A stretch of DNA of 18,663 nt, from assembly GCA_964392765.1 (NCBI GenBank), contig CAYMRF010000027.1:1-18663 (forward strand). Reading direction: 5' to 3'. This document shows, one piece after another, positions 13,163 to 18,663 of the stretch; the stretch's first letter is position 1; each line of letters opens with the position of its first letter. The translations under genes and the position numbers were made by a program. The notes beneath the pieces were generated by a model. That model saw only the letters and a list, made by a program, of their open reading frames with translations, was not told the DNA's origin and did not search any database. The DNA is from BTUB01 sp964392765 (GTDB lineage: Bacteria > Babelota > Babeliae > Babelales > Vermiphilaceae).

Positions 13163-13648
13163 ATGAAAAAGAGCATTTGTTTGGCCCTCATAACGTTGAA
13201 TTGCTTGAGTATGCAACGTGCTCCGGCTCCAAGGGCTACTACTGTCCAGCAGCTGGAAGCATATGCGGTGGTGACTTTTGATAAAATTTTATCGCAACCA
13301 TTGAATCTTTCTCAGCTTTCGTATGAGGGCAAAAAAGATCTTATTAATGCATTTATGCGCGTATATATTAAAAGCCAGAATGTAGAAAAAGTCGAAACTT
13401 TGATAAATGAACTTGAAGATACGGTGGATTTGGGGACTCGTCATCTTCTGGATCCCGATATATTTAAATTAGCCATAGATGTGCGAAAAAAGAATAAACG
13501 TAAAGCGGCTAAGTATCCGGATCAGCGTTTAAAATATGAACAAAGCAAAAAAATTTATAGATTGCTTCAGCCGTATACCAGTTATTATAGGGAAAAATTT
13601 TCTAGCGATTCAGAGATAGAAATAAAATCCACGCATGGAAGAAATTAA
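13163..13648 (+). CDS. small secreted helical protein, function unknown
   Basis: I do not recognise this 161-aa protein. It has a short signal peptide (about 1-16, MKKSICLALITLNCLSM), then a predicted all-helical, highly charged body with a very basic stretch at about 108-130 (RKKNKRKAAKYPDQR) and an acidic or polar tail. No catalytic motif is visible. The start is supported by AAGGAG about 10 nt upstream. It lies between the divergent promoter region and pgi, 102 nt before pgi, with an imperfectly placed 6-bp hairpin (AAACGC 13647-13652 / GCGTTT 13667-13672) at its stop but no T-run. It may be co-transcribed with pgi or stand alone. An exported basic protein could bind nucleic acid or host partners, but that is a guess. 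Confidence 0.75.
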   Translation: MKKSICLALITLNCLSMQRAPAPRATTVQQLEAYAVVTFDKILSQPLNLSQLSYEGKKDLINAFMRVYIKSQNVEKVETLINELEDTVDLGTRHLLDPDIFKLAIDVRKKNKRKAAKYPDQRLKYEQSKKIYRLLQPYTSYYREKFSSDSEIEIKSTHGRN

Positions 13649-13750
13649 ACGCATATGCTGAATTAGGCGTTTCAGAACACCAATTAATAATCTCTTTTTT
13701 TATCCTTTTCTATTATGCTTATATCAAACAATACATCTAAGGATATTTAA

Positions 13751-14983
13751 ATGAATAACGTTTTTATCTGTTTTGATCATGGCATGGTGCCGGCTGATCA
13801 GCTTTCAAAAAAGAGAGAACAATTAAAGTCGTTGATACAAAAAGCGCCAACACTTGAGATTGCTACTATTTTGCATGATTCAAAAAATATTGATTCAATC
13901 AAGTCTTTGATTGAAATCAAAAAAAAGCATAATCCAGCCATGATGATTGTGGTGGGCATTGGGGGTTCAAATTTAGGAACCCAAGCGGTGTATGAGGCGA
14001 TTTACGGTAAAGAAGGCCATCCTCATTTCCCGCTTTATTTTGCCGATACGGTAGATAGTGATCGCATGCATGCACTTTTGCAAAAAGCAGAACATGCAAT
14101 GCAAAATAAACGGCACATTTTGATCACCGTAATTAGTAAATCCGGAACCACTACTGAGACAATTGCTAATTTTGAGTGCTTTTTAGCGCTTCTTAAAAAA
14201 TATCATCCCAATAATTATCATGAAAGCGTGATCGCAATTACCGATGAGGGCTCTCCATTATGGAATATCGCCGGCGAGCAAAAATTTGATCGGTTTGCGA
14301 TTCCAAAAAATATCGGTGGTAGATTTTCGGTCTTCTCTGCTGTTGGATTAGTGCCACTTTGTTTCGCTCAAGTTGATATTGATGAATTGATTAATGGTGC
14401 AAAGGCTGCCAACTATGATGCATCAGCAACCAGTGCGAGCGTGATCGCCTATAACTATGAGCATGGAAAAAATATTCATAATATTTTTGTATTTGATGAT
14501 GCATTGGAAGGGATCGCCAAATGGTATCGCCAACTGCTGGGCGAAAGTATTGGTAAAGATGGCAAAGGCATCACGCCGATGGTATCAATAGGAAGCACCG
14601 ATCTGCATTCAGTAGGACAGCTCTTTTTTGGAGGGCCCAATGATAAGGTGACTACATTCTTAAGTGTTGCGCGCCCGCACCATGAGGTAAAAGTTCCTGT
14701 GATGGACGAGTATGAAAATCTGGTGCCCCACTTACAAGGCAAATCATTAGCATCGATTATGAAAGCGATTTACGAAGGCACTAAGAAGGCGTATATCGAA
14801 AATAAGATGCCTTTTATTATTATTGAGCTGCCTCACAAAAATGCGTTTTCTCTTGGCCAAGTATTGCAAACCCGAATGGCTCAGATTATTATGCTCGCGC
14901 ACTTGTTGGAGGTAAATGCGTTTAATCAACCGCAGGTAGAAATGTATAAAACTCAGACCAGAAAGATTTTGGCGAATGAATGA
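13751..14983 (+). CDS. pgi: glucose-6-phosphate isomerase
   Basis: Pgi interconverts glucose-6-phosphate and fructose-6-phosphate in the cytoplasm, the branch point between glycolysis and the Zwf step encoded next. The 410-aa protein is of the short bacterial type. Visible motifs are GIGGSNLG (69-76) and the phosphate-binding SKSGTTTET (129-137). The family signature GGRFSVFSAVG starts at 189, the catalytic Glu265 is in GESIGKD, and His286 is in STDLHSVGQ. Lys400 near the C-terminus (YKTQTRK) matches the catalytic Lys position. AAGGA about 8 nt before the ATG supports the start. Its stop codon overlaps the zwf start by 8 nt, so it heads a pgi-zwf-gnd-cyclase operon. Confidence 0.95.
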   Translation: MNNVFICFDHGMVPADQLSKKREQLKSLIQKAPTLEIATILHDSKNIDSIKSLIEIKKKHNPAMMIVVGIGGSNLGTQAVYEAIYGKEGHPHFPLYFADTVDSDRMHALLQKAEHAMQNKRHILITVISKSGTTTETIANFECFLALLKKYHPNNYHESVIAITDEGSPLWNIAGEQKFDRFAIPKNIGGRFSVFSAVGLVPLCFAQVDIDELINGAKAANYDASATSASVIAYNYEHGKNIHNIFVFDDALEGIAKWYRQLLGESIGKDGKGITPMVSIGSTDLHSVGQLFFGGPNDKVTTFLSVARPHHEVKVPVMDEYENLVPHLQGKSLASIMKAIYEGTKKAYIENKMPFIIIELPHKNAFSLGQVLQTRMAQIIMLAHLLEVNAFNQPQVEMYKTQTRKILANE

Positions 14984-16499
14984 TTGTGCAATAATTTTGT
15001 TGGGAGCTACCGGCGATTTAGCAACACGCAAAATTTTCCCCGCGCTTTATACCCTTTTTGAAAAAAATAAACTTGGTAATTCTATTATTATCGGTGCAGC
15101 GCTTTCTGATATTACTGCAACGCAACTTCTTGAAAATACTAAAAAGTTTGTGAAGCCTCGTGATGAAAAAAAATGGCAAGAGTTTGGCGATCGTGTTTCT
15201 TATCTACCGATGAATTTTTCTGAACAGCACGATTTTGCTGCACTTGCAAAGTTTGTTGCGATGCAAGAAAAGAAAGCAAAGCTCTCGGGCAATCGCTTGG
15301 TATATTGCGCAACGGCTCCTTATTTTTACTGCACTATTACCAATGAACTGGCCAAATCAGGCTTAGTGAAAAGAAGTAATGCTTCGACAGGCTCAGCACG
15401 AACGGGGAACCCGTTCGCCTCGATAGAACCCCTGAAAGGGGTGAGTGGAGAGGTCTCCATTCGCGCTTCGCGCTCCATCGACCCGAACGGAAAAGAAATA
15501 TGGCAACGTATCGTCTACGAAAAACCATTCGGCCACAATCTGGAATCAGCTCAAGAAATAAATGCATGCATCGCGCAGCATTTTGATGAAAGTCAGATTT
15601 TCCGGATCGATCATTATCTCACCAAAGAATTAGTGGGCAACATTGCGCTCGTGCGATTTACTAATATCGTATTCGAACCCCTTTGGAACAATCGTTACAT
15701 TGATCAGGTGCAGATTGTTTTTGATGAAGAAAGTGGTATCGATAATCGCGGGCCTTTTTATGATAAATATGGTGCGCTTGCTGATGTGATGCAAAATCAT
15801 ATGATGCAATTAGTCGCGCTCATTGGCATGGAGTCGCCCGAAAAATTAACGGGCGAGCATATTCGTGAGCAACGTGCACGCGTATTGCAAAAAGTAAAAG
15901 TGGTAGATGCGCTACTTGGGCAGTATGAAGGGTATCAACAAGAAAAGGGCGTTGCGCCTGATTCTAAAACAGAAACATTTTCACAAGTAATGTTGCGTAT
16001 TGAAAACCCCCGTTGGGCCGGCGTGCCATTTTATTTAAAGACTGGTAAATGTTTAGATAAAAAAGAGACTGCCATTTACATTAAATTTAAACATGTAGAT
16101 TGTTTACTCTCAAAAGCATGCCCGAGTGAAACCAATTATCTTGCCATCGAGATTAGTCCCAATCCTCTCTTTGCACTTACGCTTAATACAAAAGTTCCGG
16201 GTAAAAATAATGAAGTAAAGCCCGTGCAAATGACGTTTGCAAATGAGGCATTTGGCGTTAACCAACCTGAAGCGTATGAAACATTGTTTGAAGAGATTTT
16301 AAAAGGTGAGCAATCGGTTTCGGTGCGATTTGATGAGATTGAATATGCATGGAAAATTATTGATTCGGTACGAGCGCTCAAGCCATCTGTTTATGAATAT
16401 GCAAAAGGATCGATGGGGCCGCAAGAATCGAAAACGCAGTTTGAAGGTAAGCATGGCATGCGGTGGATCAAGCTGCCTAAAGCAGGAGAAAAAAAATAA
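14976..16499 (+). CDS. zwf: glucose-6-phosphate 1-dehydrogenase, interrupted in frame by a palindromic repeat
   Basis: Zwf oxidises glucose-6-phosphate to 6-phosphogluconolactone, the first step of the oxidative pentose phosphate pathway. The 507-aa protein shows the dinucleotide motif GATGDLATRK (10-19), EKPFG (182-186), the substrate signature RIDHYLTKE (210-218), the likely catalytic His275 (MQNHMMQL), and C-terminal WAGVPFYLKTGK. Between GL (129-130) and WQRIVYEKPFG the homologous stretch in E. coli Zwf is only about ten residues. Here it is about 45, because residues 136-172 are encoded by the repeat at 15381-15490. No stop or frameshift results, and all catalytic motifs remain downstream in frame, so the enzyme may still fold with a surface loop. 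The start overlaps pgi by 8 nt and the stop overlaps gnd (TAATG). Confidence 0.95.
   Translation: MNDCAIILLGATGDLATRKIFPALYTLFEKNKLGNSIIIGAALSDITATQLLENTKKFVKPRDEKKWQEFGDRVSYLPMNFSEQHDFAALAKFVAMQEKKAKLSGNRLVYCATAPYFYCTITNELAKSGLVKRSNASTGSARTGNPFASIEPLKGVSGEVSIRASRSIDPNGKEIWQRIVYEKPFGHNLESAQEINACIAQHFDESQIFRIDHYLTKELVGNIALVRFTNIVFEPLWNNRYIDQVQIVFDEESGIDNRGPFYDKYGALADVMQNHMMQLVALIGMESPEKLTGEHIREQRARVLQKVKVVDALLGQYEGYQQEKGVAPDSKTETFSQVMLRIENPRWAGVPFYLKTGKCLDKKETAIYIKFKHVDCLLSKACPSETNYLAIEISPNPLFALTLNTKVPGKNNEVKPVQMTFANEAFGVNQPEAYETLFEEILKGEQSVSVRFDEIEYAWKIIDSVRALKPSVYEYAKGSMGPQESKTQFEGKHGMRWIKLPKAGEKK
15381..15490. repeat. palindromic repeat element inserted in frame within zwf
   Basis: This 110-nt element is a string of hairpins. 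It opens with CTTCGACAGGCTCAGCACG, then CGAACGGG 15399-15406 pairs with CCCGTTCG 15410-15417. Next are ACCCCT 15428-15433 / AGGGGT 15437-15442 and TGGAGA 15446-15451 / TCTCCA 15454-15459. A GCGC/GCGC hairpin lies near 15463-15473. The outer arms CCGTTCGCCTCGAT (15411-15424) and ATCGACCCGAACGG (15477-15490) match at 12 of 14 positions. It is visibly more GC-rich than the surrounding gene. The CCGTTCG ... CGAACGG ends and a GGTGAGT-GAGA core are shared with the element at 3260-3344. It adds about 37 residues rich in Ser, Arg, Gly and Pro to Zwf without breaking the frame. Confidence 0.82.
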
Positions 16500-17398
16500 T
16501 GAAATTGGCAATTGTTGGTCTTGGCAGAATGGGCGCGGGTATTGCGCATCGCGTGATGCGTGCGGGTTATTGCGTTTTAGGATATGATCCGAATGTTGCG
16601 ACGCAACAAGAAATGCAAAAGTCTGGAATTCAAATCTATGAAACTCCGGATGCGCTAGCTGCTGAGGCAGATGTGATTTGGCTTATGGTGCCTGCCGGTA
16701 AAATTGTTGATGAAACGATTGCGCATATTCTGCATTCAGCAAAAAAAGGAACCATCATCGTTGATGGTGGTAATAGTAATTTTACTGATTCGGTGCGGCG
16801 CGCAAAAGAGCTTGCACTTAAAGGATTTCACTTTCTTGATTGCGGCACTTCCGGCGGCGTTCATGGATTGAAAGATGGTTTTTGCTTGATGCTGGGCGGT
16901 AACTTAGAAGCGTATAAAAAAATCGAGCCATTGCTCAAAGCAATTGCTGCAAAAAATGGATATGCGCATGTAGGGCCATCAGGAGCCGGGCATTATGTAA
17001 AGATGATTCATAATGGCATTGAGTATGGCATGTTGCAAGCATATGCAGAAGGCTTTCAATTACTGCGTGAAGGGGATTATGCTGATCTTGATTTAGAACA
17101 GATTGCACAATTATGGCAGAATGGCGCAGTGATTCGCTCGTGGTTGCTCGAGTTGGCCAAGGACGTGTTTAAAGAAGATCAGATGTTTGCAAGCGTTGAT
17201 GGCAAGATTCAAGAAGGCGGTACTGGATTATGGACCGTGGAAAATGCTAAAAAAAATAATGTTCCGGTTCCCGTGATTGAAAAATCATTAGAGGTTCGTG
17301 CTGAATCCCGCAAGAATGGTGGGAATTTTGCTACTAAATTGATTCAAATGCTGCGCAATGCTTTTGGCGGGCATCGTGTTGAGCGAAAACCGTACTAA
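16499..17398 (+). CDS. gnd: 6-phosphogluconate dehydrogenase, decarboxylating, short (YqeC/Gnd-related) type
   Basis: The enzyme oxidises and decarboxylates 6-phosphogluconate to ribulose-5-phosphate. At 299 aa it is the short form, about 170 residues less than E. coli Gnd. The Rossmann motif GLGRMG is at 7-12. The second strand ends in Asp30 (GYDPN) instead of the NRS/NRT of NADP-dependent enzymes, which predicts NAD preference. Further features are DGGNSNF (89-95), the substrate-binding T-S-G-G (117-120), and the catalytic Lys168 and His171-Asn172 within GHYVKMIHNGIEYG, with Glu175. AGGAG at 16484-16488 lies 10 nt before the ATG, and the ATG overlaps the zwf stop by one base. It is the third gene of the operon. 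Confidence 0.94.
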   Translation: MKLAIVGLGRMGAGIAHRVMRAGYCVLGYDPNVATQQEMQKSGIQIYETPDALAAEADVIWLMVPAGKIVDETIAHILHSAKKGTIIVDGGNSNFTDSVRRAKELALKGFHFLDCGTSGGVHGLKDGFCLMLGGNLEAYKKIEPLLKAIAAKNGYAHVGPSGAGHYVKMIHNGIEYGMLQAYAEGFQLLREGDYADLDLEQIAQLWQNGAVIRSWLLELAKDVFKEDQMFASVDGKIQEGGTGLWTVENAKKNNVPVPVIEKSLEVRAESRKNGGNFATKLIQMLRNAFGGHRVERKPY

Positions 17399-17406
17399 GG
17401 ATACTT

Positions 17407-18021
17407 ATGAAAATTTACGATATCAGCTGGCCGATCAGCACTGCAACAACAGCTTACAAAGATAAAAAAACAATACACTTTGAACAGGTAAAATCAATAG
17501 ATACCGATAATGCCCGTGAAAGCGTTATAACCTTAAGTTCACATTCTGGCACGCATGTTGATGCACCATCCCATTTTATGCGCGATGGCAAAACAATTGA
17601 TCAAATTGAACTATCGAGTATCATCGGGCCATGCAAAGTTTTTGATATGAGTACCGTGAGCGATAGCATTACGCGTGATCACCTGGAAAATTTAGATATT
17701 AGTGCCGGCGATATTGTTTTATTCAAAACAACTAATAGTGCCACGCAACCGACTGATAAATTTATACCTCATTTTATTAATTTAGAAATTTCGGGTGCGC
17801 AATTATTAGCGCAACGCAAAGTGCGTGCCGTGGGCATCGATTATTTGGGCATTGGCGCGCACGCAACTCATAACGCATTGTTTGAGCATAATATTACGAT
17901 TGTTGAAGGCTTGCGTTTGAATGCGGTAAAACAAGGCAAATATTTCTTATGCTGCTTGCCACTGCATATGATTGGATTAGAAGCAGCGCTCGCTCGTGCA
18001 GTATTGCTTGAGGGAATTTAG
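17407..18021 (+). CDS. cyclase-family metal-dependent hydrolase (kynurenine-formamidase-like)
   Basis: The 204-aa protein belongs to the cyclase/KynB-like superfamily. The zinc or manganese motif H-x-G-T-H-x-D-x-P-x-H is complete: His46, His50, Asp52 and His56 in HSGTHVDAPSHF. The C-terminal half has the usual GIDYLGIG, HNALF and GKYFLCCLPL elements. Members hydrolyse N-formylkynurenine or other amides and esters, but no tryptophan-catabolic genes are nearby, so the substrate is open. It starts 8 nt after the gnd stop with AAGGA just upstream, so it is co-transcribed with pgi-zwf-gnd. The operon lacks a recognisable 6-phosphogluconolactonase, and whether this hydrolase serves a sugar-lactone substrate is an untested idea. 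Its stop overlaps the convergent gene by 3 nt. Confidence 0.87.
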   Translation: MKIYDISWPISTATTAYKDKKTIHFEQVKSIDTDNARESVITLSSHSGTHVDAPSHFMRDGKTIDQIELSSIIGPCKVFDMSTVSDSITRDHLENLDISAGDIVLFKTTNSATQPTDKFIPHFINLEISGAQLLAQRKVRAVGIDYLGIGAHATHNALFEHNITIVEGLRLNAVKQGKYFLCCLPLHMIGLEAALARAVLLEGI

Positions 18022-18663
18022 AGCAATAATTTTGACTTATTTGCACGCCAGATTGCATCATAATTTTTAATTCCCGGATGATTCATGCGGGCAAAGGCCA
18101 GAATAGCTGCTTTTTTTAAGTGATGAGCACCAAATGCGATTGCTGGGCCAGCAAGCACGCCCCCAAGCAGCTGGGCCATGCCTTTAACAAAACCGGGATC
18201 CCAATTTATTGTTACGTGAGTATTTAAATATTTCCTAATTACATCTGGCGCGATTGCCATTGAAATAAGTGGTGTGGCTAAGGCTGCTAACTGTGAAAAG
18301 TTTCCAAACTCAGTATCTAAATTACGCGCATGTAAAAAAGATGACGTGAAAGATCCGGTCAACGATGCGGACATCGTCAGTCCAACAAACGAATTAGGAT
18401 ATTGGTAACCTACATATGCGCTTAAAGCCGACCATGCAAGGATTGGAAAGATTGGTTTTGGCGTATTCAATCGATGTAATAATCCATTGCCTGACTCATT
18501 ATACAAGCGCTCAGGCAACGTATTGATCGCTTTATCCCATTTATCTTGTATTTCTGTTTTTTGTTCTTCAGAAATTGGATTGTTACGCAAATTAATAGTG
18601 ATTTGTCTCCCCTCGGCTCTCCATTTTCTGATAACATCAAAGAAGTTATCATCGAGCCCTGTG
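18018..18663 (-). CDS. LRR/membrane protein, C-terminal part, paralogue of the RING-LRR protein (runs off window)
   Basis: The minus-strand frame is open from the right edge to the TAA at 18020-18018, about 214 residues. A shorter reading from the TTG at 18590 misses the part beginning TGLDDNFFDVIRKWRAEGRQ. That part aligns with NSIENSFFEALRRTRA in the 631-aa protein. The next part, ISEEQKTEIQDKWDKAINTL then PERLY, aligns with LSNEHKQEIRKKFHKATTTI then PERYL. Three or four Gly/Ala-rich hydrophobic spans follow, and both proteins end with a cytosolic-looking tail containing N/S-H-P and A-W-R or I-W-R. The missing N-terminus may carry a RING or other domain. The last LRR-like unit is visible near the edge. 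The gene is convergent with the cyclase gene. Confidence 0.82.
   Translation of the reverse strand, partial: TGLDDNFFDVIRKWRAEGRQITINLRNNPISEEQKTEIQDKWDKAINTLPERLYNESGNGLLHRLNTPKPIFPILAWSALSAYVGYQYPNSFVGLTMSASLTGSFTSSFLHARNLDTEFGNFSQLAALATPLISMAIAPDVIRKYLNTHVTINWDPGFVKGMAQLLGGVLAGPAIAFGAHHLKKAAILAFARMNHPGIKNYDAIWRANKSKLLL

Noticed and set aside
15368..15497. GAAAAGAA direct repeats flanking the zwf element as a target-site duplication
   Set aside because: The 122-nt offset is not a multiple of three, and short A/G-rich repeats are common here, so it does not explain a clean in-frame insertion.
15337..15567. Antisense open frame across the zwf insertion
   Set aside because: It is a shadow frame caused by the repeat's composition, without a ribosome binding site or a recognisable product.
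1..18663. CRISPR array, prophage, insertion sequence or toxin-antitoxin locus
   Set aside because: I found no regularly spaced direct repeats, no transposase, integrase or phage structural protein, and no recognisable toxin-antitoxin pair.

Overview
This AT-rich window looks like the chromosome of a host-associated bacterium with a reduced genome. My best guess is the Candidatus Dependentiae (TM6/Babeliae) lineage. That guess rests on a secreted RING-finger/leucine-rich-repeat protein plus a paralogue, a set of signal-peptide proteins whose cleavage region reads A-M-D/E or similar, a Chlamydia-like class Ic ribonucleotide reductase, and compact overlapping genes. No 16S rRNA or tRNA lies in the window, so the assignment is an inference from protein character; Chlamydiae or another intracellular group is the main alternative.

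Layout. At the left edge is the 5' end of an exported thioredoxin-like gene (minus strand). A 483-nt gap carries its promoter and a structured leader for nrdA. nrdA (629-3199) and nrdB (3361-4362) follow, separated by 161 nt of hairpin and inverted-repeat DNA and closed by a strong terminator at 4391-4419. A second palindromic element (4464-4612) and a promoter precede an unrecognised secreted protein (4771-5754). Two minus-strand genes come next: an exported CGPC thioredoxin (5758-6189) and the RING-LRR-membrane protein (6293-8188). Glucokinase (8443-9543) is on the plus strand. A minus-strand envelope cluster follows, read from 12865 downwards: lipoprotein, exported alpha/beta hydrolase, second related lipoprotein and small membrane protein, with a terminator at 10051-10078. 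A second, related small membrane protein (9523-9972) lies beyond it. A divergent promoter region with a 12-bp palindrome (12946-12957) separates this cluster from a small secreted protein (13163-13648). After that comes a tight plus-strand operon: pgi, zwf, gnd and a cyclase-family metal hydrolase. The right edge holds the C-terminal part of a paralogue of the RING-LRR protein.

How the genes work together. Glucokinase, Pgi, Zwf and Gnd take glucose to glucose-6-phosphate and then into either glycolysis or the oxidative pentose phosphate branch. That branch supplies reduced cofactor and pentose, while NrdAB turns ribonucleotides into deoxyribonucleotides. No 6-phosphogluconolactonase is visible. 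The envelope cluster and the RING-LRR proteins look like surface or host-interaction functions.

Most notable observations: (1) a palindromic repeat element lies in frame inside zwf, adding about 37 residues, and relatives of it sit in three intergenic regions; (2) NrdB has Phe in place of the radical Tyr, with the metal-ligand pattern of class Ic; (3) the nrdA leader can form either a terminator-like hairpin or a 9-bp pairing that covers its ribosome binding site; (4) the envelope operon contains duplicated lipoproteins and duplicated small membrane proteins around a hydrolase.
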